In this document: positions 35,287 through 43,488 of the stretch, one piece after another | Numbering within the stretch: position 1 is the first letter of the stretch | Layout of the letters: each line of letters opens with the position of its first letter | Program-made: the position numbers and the translations under genes | The notes under the pieces: generated by a model | What the model was told of the DNA's origin: nothing | Databases searched by the model: none | The model's input: only the letters and a program-made list of their open reading frames with translations | NCBI RefSeq assembly: GCF_037076455.1 | Contig: NZ_AP028679.1 | Span: 1,875,501-1,939,500 of the forward strand | Source: Desulfoferula mesophila | Lineage (GTDB): Bacteria; Desulfobacterota; Desulfarculia; Desulfarculales; Desulfarculaceae | Direction of reading: 5' to 3' | DNA length: 64,000 bases

Positions 35287-35796
35287 ATGGCTCAGGAGAA
35301 GCTAAAGGTCGGGGGGCTGATGCAGAGCGACGGCCGCTCCATGCTCAGGGTGCTATCCGCCTTCAATCTTATGGACGGCCCGGGGGTGATCATGGCGGCT
35401 CTGGCCGCCCAGGGCATCAACGTGGAGCTTCTGGTCTCGGCCCTGGACCAGGAGGACGCCATCAACCTGTCGCTGGTGGTGGCCGGCAAGGACCTGGAGC
35501 ACGCCCTGGTGGTTTTGGAAGGCGTCAAGCAAGACTTGGAGGCGAGGGCCATCACCTATCTGCCCGACGTGACGGTGCTGACCCTGTTCGGTCCCCACCT
35601 CCGGGAAAAGCCGCGCATCCCCGGAGTGATGTTCACTACCCTGGCCTCGGTGGGAATCTGCCCCCAGGCCATCAGCACCAGCATCTCCAGCGTGTCGTGC
35701 GTGGTGCCCGGCCTCCAGGCCGCCTTGGCCGTGGAGGCCCTGTCCGAAAGATTCGAGTTGCCCTACAAGGCCCAGCAGCGCCCCAAGAACTGGTAA
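35287..35796 (+). CDS. ACT domain-containing protein
   Basis: A 169-residue soluble protein with two ACT-like halves. Residues 15-75 (MLRVLSAFNLMDGPGVIMAALAAQG) and residues 95-155 (VTVLTLFGPHLREKP and GVMFTTLASVGICPQAISTS) resemble the tandem regulatory domains of aspartate kinase without a catalytic part. ACT domains bind amino acids or related acids, so it may regulate the adjacent CoA ligase allosterically. Confidence 0.8.
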   Translation: MAQEKLKVGGLMQSDGRSMLRVLSAFNLMDGPGVIMAALAAQGINVELLVSALDQEDAINLSLVVAGKDLEHALVVLEGVKQDLEARAITYLPDVTVLTLFGPHLREKPRIPGVMFTTLASVGICPQAISTSISSVSCVVPGLQAALAVEALSERFELPYKAQQRPKNW

Positions 35797-35905
35797 GGCG
35801 CGGCCGAGGGGGGCCGAGACGCGGAGTCCGGTGCGCGCTCCCTTTGTCGATGGTAAAATCGCAAAATATCATTCTTCTGCAATCGACCGGAGTTTAGGAT
35901 CAGCC

Positions 35906-36745
35906 ATGACCCCCGATCCCGCCATAAGCCGCCTGTTGCCCAATGCCAGTCTTAGAGGCATGCGGGTGCTGGTGCGCGGGGCGGGGGAGATGGCCAGCGG
36001 GGTGGCCTATCGCCTGGCCCACGCGGGCTTCCACGTGTTGATGACCGAGATCCCCACCCCCCTGGCGGTGCGCCGCTCGGTCAGCTTTTGCGAGGCGGTG
36101 TACGAGGGCAGCAAGGTGGTGGAGGGCCGTACGGCCCGGCTCATCCAGGAGCCTGGTGAGGCCCCGGAGCTGTGGGCCCGCGCCGAACTGCCGGTGTTGG
36201 TGGACCCGCACATGAGATGCCGGGCGGCCATTCGCCCCATGGTTATCGTGGACGCCCTCTTGGCCAAGCGCAACACCGGCCTGCACAAGGGCATGGCTCC
36301 CCTGACCATCGGGCTGGGGCCGGGCTTCCACGCCCCGGACCAGGTGGACCTGGCCATAGAGACCAACCGGGGCCACAACCTGGGGCGGCTCATCAGCCTG
36401 GGCGCGCCCGAGCCCAACACCGGGGTGCCGGGCACCCTGGGCGGCTACTCCCTGGAGAGGGTACTGCGTTCACCGGCCGACGGCCGCTTCCAAACCCAGG
36501 TGGCCTTGGGCCAGCGAGTGGAGGCCGGACAGGTGGTGGCCACGGTGGATGGCCAAGCCGTCGAGGCCCAGGTGGCGGGCATCCTGCGCGGCCTGCTGCG
36601 GCCGGGCGCGCTGGTGACCCAGGGCACCAAAGTGGGTGACGTGGACCCCAGGGGCTGCATCGAATATCTGCACACCATCAGCGAAAAGGCCCGCGCCATC
36701 GGGGGATCGGTGCTGGAGGGCATCCTGGCCACTTTCAACCGTTGA
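35906..36745 (+). CDS. yqeB: YqeB family protein (EF2563 type, selenium-dependent molybdenum hydroxylase system)
   Basis: A 279-residue protein starting at the ATG at 35906. The N-terminal Rossmann-like motif VLVRGAGEMASGVAYRLAHAG, the segment MRPMVIVDALLAKRNTG (RPMVIVDALLAKRNTG here) and KGMAPLTIGLGPGFHAP are characteristic of the EF2563/YqeB family. The C-terminal part (about 190-260) resembles a lipoyl-like barrel (VALGQRVEAGQVVATVDG). The family is a marker for use of selenium as a labile cofactor in molybdenum hydroxylases. No hydroxylase or selD gene lies in the window. Its presence agrees with selenocysteine use in this genome. Confidence 0.85.
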   Translation: MTPDPAISRLLPNASLRGMRVLVRGAGEMASGVAYRLAHAGFHVLMTEIPTPLAVRRSVSFCEAVYEGSKVVEGRTARLIQEPGEAPELWARAELPVLVDPHMRCRAAIRPMVIVDALLAKRNTGLHKGMAPLTIGLGPGFHAPDQVDLAIETNRGHNLGRLISLGAPEPNTGVPGTLGGYSLERVLRSPADGRFQTQVALGQRVEAGQVVATVDGQAVEAQVAGILRGLLRPGALVTQGTKVGDVDPRGCIEYLHTISEKARAIGGSVLEGILATFNR

Positions 36746-37068
36746 GTTCGTGGGTAATCCTGTTGCAAAACGCCGTGTTGCCAGCCGGGCCGGGGCAATT
36801 CCCGGGGTTGGGCCGTCCCGTTTGTATTATACCGCTATGCGGTATCAGGTATTGGCTTGTGATACTCTTTAATTTGCATTACATTGTCGGCCGGTTCGTC
36901 GGGATGGACCCGAACCCTGCGCCCAAGGGGAAATTTCTTGCAAGGCGCTGGGGTGGAAGCTTAAAAATGCATGATCGAGATGTGGAGCGGTTTGAACAGT
37001 CGCAATAATTTAGTAGGTCTGATTAACGGCAAGCGCGCGCTGCCGGACTTGGGAAAGGCGATGCATCG
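36746..37068. other. Intergenic region upstream of the CoA-transferase genes
   Basis: About 320 bases without a supported gene. It contains an inverted repeat at 36829-36845, then an AT-rich part (36850-36885) that probably carries the promoter, and a leader up to the ribosome site GGGAAAGG before 37069. A short plus-strand ORF across the region has no recognisable domain and was left out. Confidence 0.5.
36829..36845. promoter_or_regulatory. Inverted repeat, probable operator for the CoA-transferase operon
   Basis: ATACCGC, 3-base spacer TAT, GCGGTAT: perfect 7-bp arms. It stands in the promoter-like AT-rich region about 225 bases before the CoA-transferase start. Confidence 0.5.
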
Positions 37069-38028
37069 ATGAGCGACAAATTTATGTCCACCGCCGAGGC
37101 GGTCGATAAATTTATTCATGACGGAGACCAGATAGCTCTGGGCGGCTTTACCATCAACCGCAACCCCATGAGCCTGGCTCGGGAGATCGTCCGCCAACAC
37201 AAAAAGGACCTTTACCTGGTGGTGCATTCCCACGGGCAGGCCTTGGAGCTGTTGATCGGGGCGGGCTGTGTAAAGCGCCTGGAGTTAGCCTACGGCGGCG
37301 TCGCCAGATTCGCCCCCACCGGCCAGCGCTTCAAGAAGGCGTTTTTGGAAAAGAGCATCGAGGTAGAGGATTACACCAATTACCAGATGACCCTGAGATT
37401 CATGGCCGGGGCCATGGGGCTCCCCTTCATCGCCACCACTTCGGGCCTGCAGACCGACGTGGTCAAGGTTTCCGGCTTTTCACCAGCCACCAGGAAACAA
37501 GAGGGCGTGCCCGACGAAAAGCTGACCGTCATAAAAAACCCCATCGACCCCGAGTCGGGGGATGTGGTCATCTTGCCGCCCCTGAACCCGGACGTCACCC
37601 TGCTGCACGCCCAGTATGCCGGGGATGAAGGCACCATTCGCATGGAGGGGCTTTCCTTCGCGGACATAGAGCAGGCCAAGGCGGCCAAGCATGTGCTCGT
37701 TTCCTGCGAGCACGTGGTGCCCGAAGAAATGCTCCGGCGGGAGCCGGACCGCAACTGCCTGCCCCCGTTTTTGGTGGACGCCATCATTCCCACCCCTTAT
37801 GGCGCCCATCCCACCGGTTGCTATATGTTCTATGACTATGATCCCACGCACCTGAACCTGTTCAAACAGATGGCGCGGGACGATGCGATGTTCCAGCAAT
37901 ACCTGGACGAATGGGTCATGCCCCTGGCAACCCAAGAAGAGTATTTGGACAAGGTCGGCGCTTCCAGCCTGGTTCGGATCAAGGCCAACCCCTTCATCGG
38001 TTACGCCCCCGGCATGGACAGAAGTTGA
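37069..38028 (+). CDS. Family I CoA-transferase subunit A (glutaconate CoA-transferase-like)
   Basis: A 319-residue protein with the GctA-type start MSTAEAVDKFIHDGDQIALGGF, followed by NPMSLAREIVRQHKKDL and a central LPFIATTSGLQTDVV segment. It forms the alpha half of a heteromeric CoA-transferase that moves CoA from acetyl-CoA or another donor to a carboxylic acid. Subunit B begins 11 bases downstream. Usual GctA proteins are about 320 residues, as here. Confidence 0.9.
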   Translation: MSDKFMSTAEAVDKFIHDGDQIALGGFTINRNPMSLAREIVRQHKKDLYLVVHSHGQALELLIGAGCVKRLELAYGGVARFAPTGQRFKKAFLEKSIEVEDYTNYQMTLRFMAGAMGLPFIATTSGLQTDVVKVSGFSPATRKQEGVPDEKLTVIKNPIDPESGDVVILPPLNPDVTLLHAQYAGDEGTIRMEGLSFADIEQAKAAKHVLVSCEHVVPEEMLRREPDRNCLPPFLVDAIIPTPYGAHPTGCYMFYDYDPTHLNLFKQMARDDAMFQQYLDEWVMPLATQEEYLDKVGASSLVRIKANPFIGYAPGMDRS

Positions 38029-38039
38029 GCGGAGCTATC

Positions 38040-38813
38040 ATGGACCAAAAATACACAGCAAATGAGATCATGGCCTTGTGCGCCGGACGCCTGGTTCAAG
38101 ACGGCGACATCCTTTTTGCCGGCACCGGCCTGAGCATGCTGGCGGCGACCGTGGCCAAGCAGATACACGCCCCTCGCTCCACGGTGTTTTTCGAAACCGG
38201 CGGCATCGACCCAGCCTTGGATGAGCTGCCCCTGGGCGTGGCCGACTCCAGGGTGATGGTCGGCACTTCAGTCAACAGCGGTCTGGCCGACGCCCTGAGC
38301 CTTTTGGGGCATCCCAAGCTCAAGACCATCGCCTTCCTGGGAGCGGCCCAAGTCGATTGTTATGGCAACCTCAACTCGACCATGCTGGGCACCTATGACA
38401 AGCCCTTGCAGCGGTTCCCCGGTTCCGGGGGGGCCTGCGATGCCGCCAGCCTGGGCTATGGTTACGTCATTTTCATGAAACACGAGGTCAGGCGGTTCGT
38501 GGAAAAGCTGGACTACTTCACCACCCCGGGCTGGCTCACCGGCGGCGATTCAAGGGTGAAAGCCGGTTTCAAACGCGGCGGCCCCATAGCCGTGGTCACC
38601 AACCTGGGCATACTGAAGTTCGACGATACCAGCAAAAAAATGTATCTCGCCGAGTATTACAAATTCACCACCCCTGAAAAGATAGCGGAAGCGACCGGGT
38701 TCGAGCTGGACATCTCACGGGCCCGACCGACCATGGAGCCGACGGAGCAAGAACTGAGTATTTTGCGCACCAAGGTTGATCCCCAGCGGCTCATATTGGG
38801 ACCCGCCGCCTAG
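38040..38813 (+). CDS. Family I CoA-transferase subunit B (glutaconate CoA-transferase-like)
   Basis: A 257-residue protein; the ATG at 38040 follows GGAGC. It begins MDQKYTANEIMALCAGRLVQDGDILFAGTG and has the catalytic-Glu region VFFETGGIDPA, then GAAQVDCYGNLNST, all typical for the beta subunit that carries the glutamyl-CoA thioester. It pairs with the 37069 product and is followed by a strong terminator. Confidence 0.9.
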   Translation: MDQKYTANEIMALCAGRLVQDGDILFAGTGLSMLAATVAKQIHAPRSTVFFETGGIDPALDELPLGVADSRVMVGTSVNSGLADALSLLGHPKLKTIAFLGAAQVDCYGNLNSTMLGTYDKPLQRFPGSGGACDAASLGYGYVIFMKHEVRRFVEKLDYFTTPGWLTGGDSRVKAGFKRGGPIAVVTNLGILKFDDTSKKMYLAEYYKFTTPEKIAEATGFELDISRARPTMEPTEQELSILRTKVDPQRLILGPAA

Positions 38814-38900
38814 CCTTGGGTCCTGCCGCTCGGCTTGTCGCAAAGTGCTCCAAGCCGGTTGAGGCATTGACCCTAACTGGCATTCGGCCAAGAGTAACAC

Positions 38901-38940
38901 CGGTGGCCCGGGACATACCCCGGGCCACCGGGCAGTCTTT
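38901..38940 (+). terminator. Rho-independent terminator after the CoA-transferase genes
   Basis: A perfect 12-bp stem (38901-38912 with 38919-38930), a 6-base loop ACATAC, and TTT at 38938-38940. Confidence 0.75.
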
Positions 38941-39103
38941 ACCTTGATGAATTTGAGCGCATTCGCCGCTGTATAGCCCTGACGTTTGGATGTTTGGACC
39001 AACTCGCGACTTGGCGGAGGCGGCCTTGCTTGTCCCCGCTATTCATGCTCTTCAACGACCAGATTCGGACTGGGGTTTCCCTTGAACCCTATAAAGCCCA
39101 GGT

Positions 39104-39132
39104 TTGCAATCTTATATGAGAAATGTTATAAA
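39104..39132 (+). promoter_or_regulatory. Probable sigma70 promoter of the Kor operon
   Basis: TTGCAA (39104-39109), a 17-base spacer, and TATAAA (39127-39132) in an AT-rich island, about 140 bases before the korA ATG. Confidence 0.6.
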
Positions 39133-39271
39133 ATATGTTATATTGTTTCGGCTTTTGCATATAATAAGCTGATTATTTTAATATAATTACTATCTGTCGC
39201 CCTGTGGGGACAGCTTTGGCAGCAGGCTCTTTGGGGCTTGGCGGTTACCATATTAGGGAAAGGGTCTGGTC

Positions 39272-40417
39272 ATGCCATTGCGCACGGTGACCAATCCCGT
39301 GAAAGCGGGCTCGCGCTATCTGTCGGGCAACGATGCCGCCGCCGAGGGGGCCATCGCCGCCGGTTGCCGCTACTACGGCGGCTATCCCATCACCCCCTCC
39401 TCGGAAATCATGGAGTACATGAGCCGGGAGTTGGCCCCGCGGGGCGGCGCCTTCATGCAGATGGAGGACGAGATCGCCTCCATCTCCTCGGTGGTGGGCG
39501 CCTCTTGGACCGGCTCCAAAGCCATGACCGCCACCAGCGGGCCGGGCCTTAGCCTCATGCAGGAGTGCCTGGGCTACGCCGCCTTTACCGAGACCCCGGT
39601 GGTGCTGGTGGATGTGCAGCGGGCCGGCCCTTGCACCGGCCAGGCCACCAAGGTGGGGGCCGGAGACCTCATGGCGGTCAAGTGGGGATCCCACGGCGAC
39701 TATCAGGTGGTGGCCCTGTCCCCCTGGTCGGTGCAGGAGATGTTCAGCCTCACCGTGGAGGCCTTCAACCTCTCCGAACGCCTCAGGGTACCGGCCTTCC
39801 TTTTGGCCGAGGAGGCCACCGGCCATCTGCGCGAGCGGGTGGACCTGCCCGAGTCCCTGGAAATCTACGACCGCGACTACCAGCCCCATGAGCCGCCTTT
39901 TGGCTGCGACGAGCCCGACGGCATCCCCTCCATGCCCCGCTTCGGGGACGGGGAAAACCTTCTGGTCACCGGCTCCACCCACGACCGCTGGGGCTATCGC
40001 AAGACCGAGGGACCGGCCTTTCACGACGCGCTGGTGCGCCGCCTGAGCCAAAAGGTGCTCAGTCGCAAGGCCGAGATTTGCCGCCATGAGGGCTATTACC
40101 TGGACGACGCCGAGTTGGTGGTGGTGGCCTATGGCTTCACCGCACGGGCCGCCCTGCGCGCGGTGCGCCAGGCCCGCCGGGGCGGCCTGGCCGTGGGCTT
40201 GTTGCGCCTGATAACCATCTGGCCCTTTGACGACGAGCTGATTCGCCGGGTGGCCCAGGGGGCCAAGGGCTTTTTGGTGCCGGAGATGAACCTGGGACAG
40301 GTGGACGGCCTAGTGCGCTCCGCCGCCGGAGACACGCCGGTGAAGTCGTTGACCCAGGTCAACGGCAGCACCATCAGCCCGGCGAGCATCCTCGCCGCGC
40401 TGGGGGAGATGCGCTGA
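39272..40417 (+). CDS. korA: 2-oxoacid:ferredoxin oxidoreductase subunit alpha
   Basis: A 381-residue protein with the conserved YGGYPITPSSEIMEYM segment, ATSGPGLSLMQECLGYA and VLVDVQRAGPCTGQATKVGAGDL, as in KorA/VorB-type alpha subunits. It carries the pyrimidine-binding and transketolase C-terminal domains. With the next genes it forms a CoA-dependent decarboxylating oxidoreductase that reduces ferredoxin. Its stop overlaps the korB start (TGATG). Confidence 0.93.
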   Translation: MPLRTVTNPVKAGSRYLSGNDAAAEGAIAAGCRYYGGYPITPSSEIMEYMSRELAPRGGAFMQMEDEIASISSVVGASWTGSKAMTATSGPGLSLMQECLGYAAFTETPVVLVDVQRAGPCTGQATKVGAGDLMAVKWGSHGDYQVVALSPWSVQEMFSLTVEAFNLSERLRVPAFLLAEEATGHLRERVDLPESLEIYDRDYQPHEPPFGCDEPDGIPSMPRFGDGENLLVTGSTHDRWGYRKTEGPAFHDALVRRLSQKVLSRKAEICRHEGYYLDDAELVVVAYGFTARAALRAVRQARRGGLAVGLLRLITIWPFDDELIRRVAQGAKGFLVPEMNLGQVDGLVRSAAGDTPVKSLTQVNGSTISPASILAALGEMR

Positions 40418-41172
40418 TGGCCCGCTCCATGGAGAAATATCTGCGGCCCGAAGTGAAGACCACGCCGTTTTGCCCCGGCTGCGGCCATGGGGTGCTCATG
40501 GGCTCGTTGCTCCGGGCCATCGACCAGCTCGGGCTGGACATGAAAAACACCCTGTTCGTTTCGGGCATCGGCTGCGCGGCCTGGATTCCCAGCCCCAACT
40601 TCGCGGCAGACACCCTGCACACCCTGCATGGCCGGGCAGTGGCCTTTGCCACCGGGGCCAAGGCGGCCAACCCCGATCTCAAGGTGATCGTGATCTCCGG
40701 CGACGGCGACCTGGCCTCCATCGGGGGCAACCACCTGATCCACGCCGCCCGGCGCAATCTGGAACTGACGGTCATCTGCGCCAACAACATGATCTACGGC
40801 ATGACCGGCGGCCAGATGGCCCCCACCACCCCCCAGGGGCACCTCACCGCCACCAGCGTGCAGGGCAACCCCTACCGGCCCTTTGACCTGGTCAAGCTGG
40901 TCAAGGGGGCGGGCGCGCCCTACGTGGCCCGGGGAGCGGTGACCCGGCCCTATGAGTTGATCGGCTATCTCAAGAAGGCCATTGCCTCCCCGGACTTCGC
41001 CTTTGTGGACGTGCTCAGCCCTTGCCCCACCCAATACGGGCGGCGCAACAAGCTGGATTCGGCCGGGGCCATGTACGAGCGTTTGCGGGGACTGTGCCAA
41101 GAATCGGCAGAGGGGACCTGCGCGCCGGGGGACGCGGGAGACTCCCTGCGGTTGGGTGAGTTCAATGACTGA
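40417..41172 (+). CDS. korB: 2-oxoacid:ferredoxin oxidoreductase subunit beta
   Basis: A 251-residue TPP-binding subunit. FCPGCGHG and GIGCAAW provide cluster cysteines, GDGDLASIGGNHLIHAARR with ICANNMIYGMTGGQ is the TPP/Mg site. It extends about 30 residues past the usual end with low-complexity sequence. It overlaps the gamma-subunit gene by 8 bases. Confidence 0.93.
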   Translation: MARSMEKYLRPEVKTTPFCPGCGHGVLMGSLLRAIDQLGLDMKNTLFVSGIGCAAWIPSPNFAADTLHTLHGRAVAFATGAKAANPDLKVIVISGDGDLASIGGNHLIHAARRNLELTVICANNMIYGMTGGQMAPTTPQGHLTATSVQGNPYRPFDLVKLVKGAGAPYVARGAVTRPYELIGYLKKAIASPDFAFVDVLSPCPTQYGRRNKLDSAGAMYERLRGLCQESAEGTCAPGDAGDSLRLGEFND

Positions 41173-41707
41173 GCGCAAGGAAATACGTCTGGCCGGTTTG
41201 GGCGGCCAAGGGGTGGTGCTGGCCGGAGTGCTCTTGGGCCAGGCCGCGGTGGACCAGGGCCTGTACGCGGCGGGCTCCAACTCCTACGGGGCCCAGGCAC
41301 GGGGAGGCGGCGCCCGGGCCGACCTGGTGCTGGACAACCAAGAGATCGACTACCCCCACGTGGAACAACCCGACCTGCTGGTGGCCATGAGCCAGGGGGC
41401 CTACGACGCCTACGCCTCGGGCGTGGCCGACGGCGGCATGGTGCTGTTCGACTCCGGCCTGGTGACGCCCGTCGCTCCCCATGACCGCTACGGCGCCAAG
41501 GTGACCGCCATGGCCCTGGAGGAGTTCGGCAGCCGTCAGGTGGCCAACGTGCTCTGGGTGGGGTTGGTGGCCGGGGTTACCGGCTGGTTCGACAGCCGGG
41601 CCCTGGAGAAGACCATGCTGGGCCTGGTGCCCGAGCGCTTCGCCGAGCTGAACAAGGCGGCTTTGGCCAAGGGCCTGCAAGAGGGCCGCGCCTGGGAGGT
41701 GGCCTGA
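41165..41707 (+). CDS. korC: 2-oxoacid:ferredoxin oxidoreductase subunit gamma
   Basis: A 180-residue protein with the gamma-domain motif RLAGLGGQGVVLAGVLLG and GSNSYGAQARGGGARADLV. The ATG at 41165 lies within the end of korB. It completes the alpha/beta/gamma core. Its stop overlaps the start of the next flavoprotein gene (TGATG), showing tight co-translation. Confidence 0.92.
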   Translation: MTERKEIRLAGLGGQGVVLAGVLLGQAAVDQGLYAAGSNSYGAQARGGGARADLVLDNQEIDYPHVEQPDLLVAMSQGAYDAYASGVADGGMVLFDSGLVTPVAPHDRYGAKVTAMALEEFGSRQVANVLWVGLVAGVTGWFDSRALEKTMLGLVPERFAELNKAALAKGLQEGRAWEVA

Positions 41708-43050
41708 TGGAAGGCAGAACTCATGTGCCCGTGGTGGACGAGGCCCTGTGCGGGGTGTGCGGGGTGTGCCGGGGGGCCTGCCCGGCCCTGGGCAGCCCCG
41801 ACCTGCTGGAGGGCGAAAGCGACACCATGCGCGCCGCGCTGGCCTCCCAGGCGGACGCGGGCCAAAGCGAGCTGGCCCCCTGCCAAGACGCCTGCCCCCT
41901 GGGCCAGGACATCAACGGCTATTTGGGCGCCCTGGCCAAGGGCGCGCAAACGGACGCCTTGGAGATAATCCTCCGGGACAATCCCTTGCCTTCGGTGCTG
42001 GGCCAGGTGTGCCATCATCCTTGCCAGCAGGCCTGTTTCTCCTCCCCGGTGCAGAGGCCGCCCTCCATACGCGACCTCAAGCGCTTCGCGGCCCAGGCCC
42101 CGCGCCCCGTGCCGGTGTTGCCCTCGGGATATCCCCTGGCCAAGGTGGCCATCGTGGGGGCCGGGCCCGCCGGGCTGGCCGCCGCCTGGGAGCTGGCCCG
42201 CCGAGGGGCCAAGGCGGTGGTCTTTGACGCCCAGCCCATGGCCGGGGGCATGTTGGCCTGGGCCATCCCCGACTTCCGCCTGCCGCGCCAGGATCTGCAG
42301 CGGGACCTGGACTACGTGGCCGCCCACGGGGTGGAGTTCAAGCTGGGCCATGCCCTGAGACCCGAAGAGGTTGCGGCCCTGCGCGAGGAGTATGACGCGG
42401 TGATCCTGGCCTGCGGCGCGCCCCTGGCCCAAAAAGCCGGGCTGCCCGGAGAGGAGCTGCCCGGCGTATACCAGGGCCTGGACTTTTTGCGCGACACCGC
42501 CCTGTGCAAGCCGCCGAAGCTCAAGGCTCCGGTGGTGGTGGTGGGCGGCGGCAACGTGGCCCTGGACGCGGCCCGCGAGGCCCTGCGCCGGGGCCTGCCG
42601 GTAACGCTGGCCTATCGCCGCGACCGCGAGCAGATGCCCGCCTACGCCGAAGAACTGGCCGCGGCCGAGGCCGAAGGCCTGAACTTCGTCTTCCGAGTGC
42701 AGCCCGTGGCCCTACAAAGGGGGGAGGGCGGCGGCGTGACCTCGCTCACGGTGCAGGGCACCCAGCCCGGAGCGCCGGGAGCCGACGGCCGGGTGGCCTT
42801 CCAGCCGGACGGCGCTCCGCCGCGCCAATTGGAGGCGGGCAGCGTGATCCTGGCTCTGGGGCAGAAAAGCGAGGCCGAGGCCTGGCAAAACGGCCTGGCC
42901 CTGGACGGCCTGCAAGGCGACGCCCGGGGGCGGCTGGCTCCGGGCCTGTACGTGGCCGGCGATCTGGCCAGCGGCCCGGCCACGGTGGTGCAGGCCATGG
43001 CCGGAGGAATCAAGGCCGCCCGGGCCATCATGGAAGAGGTGCAATCATGA
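41707..43050 (+). CDS. GltD/NfnB-like FAD- and NAD(P)H-binding iron-sulfur oxidoreductase
   Basis: A 447-residue protein. The N-terminus has CGVCGVCRGACPALG and the GltD-type cysteine pattern CQDACPLGQDINGYL with CHHPCQQACF. FAD motif VGAGPAGLAAAWELARRG and NAD(P) motif [21 protein letters not shown] follow, ending GPATVVQAMAGGIKAARAIME. It resembles the NAD(P)H module inserted in HdrA in this window. Embedded in the Kor operon, it probably moves electrons between the reduced ferredoxin of Kor and NAD(P). Confidence 0.88.
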   Translation: MEGRTHVPVVDEALCGVCGVCRGACPALGSPDLLEGESDTMRAALASQADAGQSELAPCQDACPLGQDINGYLGALAKGAQTDALEIILRDNPLPSVLGQVCHHPCQQACFSSPVQRPPSIRDLKRFAAQAPRPVPVLPSGYPLAKVAIVGAGPAGLAAAWELARRGAKAVVFDAQPMAGGMLAWAIPDFRLPRQDLQRDLDYVAAHGVEFKLGHALRPEEVAALREEYDAVILACGAPLAQKAGLPGEELPGVYQGLDFLRDTALCKPPKLKAPVVVVGGGNVALDAAREALRRGLPVTLAYRRDREQMPAYAEELAAAEAEGLNFVFRVQPVALQRGEGGGVTSLTVQGTQPGAPGADGRVAFQPDGAPPRQLEAGSVILALGQKSEAEAWQNGLALDGLQGDARGRLAPGLYVAGDLASGPATVVQAMAGGIKAARAIMEEVQS

Positions 43051-43325
43051 GCCTGCGTCCGCCGTGCCCCCTGCCTGAAAGCGCCCCCGCCCTTGGTCAT
43101 GGGGAGATAACCCTCGAACAGGCCCGGGCCGAAGCGGCCCGCTGTTTGTCGGGCCACTCCTGCCAGGGATGCGAGCTATGCCTGTTGATCTGCCCCGACC
43201 TGGCCATCACCAAGGACCCGGACAACGGACGGGCGGTGATAGACCTGGCCTTTTGCAAGGGCTGCGGCCTTTGCGCCGAGGTATGTCCCAAGGGGGCTAT
43301 AACCATGCAGCTCGACCAGGGCTAA
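43047..43325 (+). CDS. korD: 2[4Fe-4S] ferredoxin-like subunit (delta-type)
   Basis: A 92-residue protein whose ATG overlaps the upstream stop. Two cluster motifs are present, CQGCELCLLICP and CKGCGLCAEVCPKGA, each of the CxxCxxCxxxCP form. It is the expected electron-exit subunit of the oxidoreductase. An N-terminal 30-residue extension has no cluster motif. It is the last gene of the operon. Confidence 0.9.
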   Translation: MSLRPPCPLPESAPALGHGEITLEQARAEAARCLSGHSCQGCELCLLICPDLAITKDPDNGRAVIDLAFCKGCGLCAEVCPKGAITMQLDQG

Positions 43326-43340
43326 CCCCGGCGCAGCCAG

Positions 43341-43430
43341 AAGCTGCATGGCGGCGTTGTCGGCGTCACTCGGTCCTCGGCGTAGGTAGACTACGCCTGC
43401 GTCCCCTGGCTGTGCCGGAATGATCCTTTG
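43341..43430. repeat. Candidate extragenic palindromic repeat element
   Basis: A GC-rich imperfect palindrome around GGCGTAG, GTAGA, CTACGCC (43379-43397), flanked by CTCGG and GCGTCCCC stretches. Similar CTACGCC-centred elements are common extragenic repeats in Proteobacteria. Only one copy is in this window, so repetition is unproven. Confidence 0.4.
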
Positions 43431-43437
43431 AAAAGAA

Positions 43438-43475
43438 ACGGCCGGGACGCGCCGACATCCCGGCCGTAGGTTTTT
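43438..43475 (+). terminator. Bidirectional terminator between the Kor operon and the BKACE gene
   Basis: A perfect 10-bp stem ACGGCCGGGA (43438-43447) with TCCCGGCCGT (43458-43467), followed by TTTTT on plus (43471-43475) and TTTCTTTT on minus. Confidence 0.85.
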
Positions 43476-43488
43476 ATACGCAGGTAGG

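Larger units (their letters stand above)
38814..39271. other. Intergenic region between the CoA-transferase and Kor operons
   Basis: About 460 bases with no supported gene: a terminator at 38901-38940, then an AT-rich stretch (39105-39190) that contrasts with the GC-rich genes and carries the Kor promoter. Confidence 0.6.

Noticed and set aside
36742-37008. An 88-residue ORF between yqeB and the CoA-transferase genes
   Set aside because: It crosses an inverted repeat and promoter-like AT-rich DNA, has no domain and overlaps the yqeB stop.
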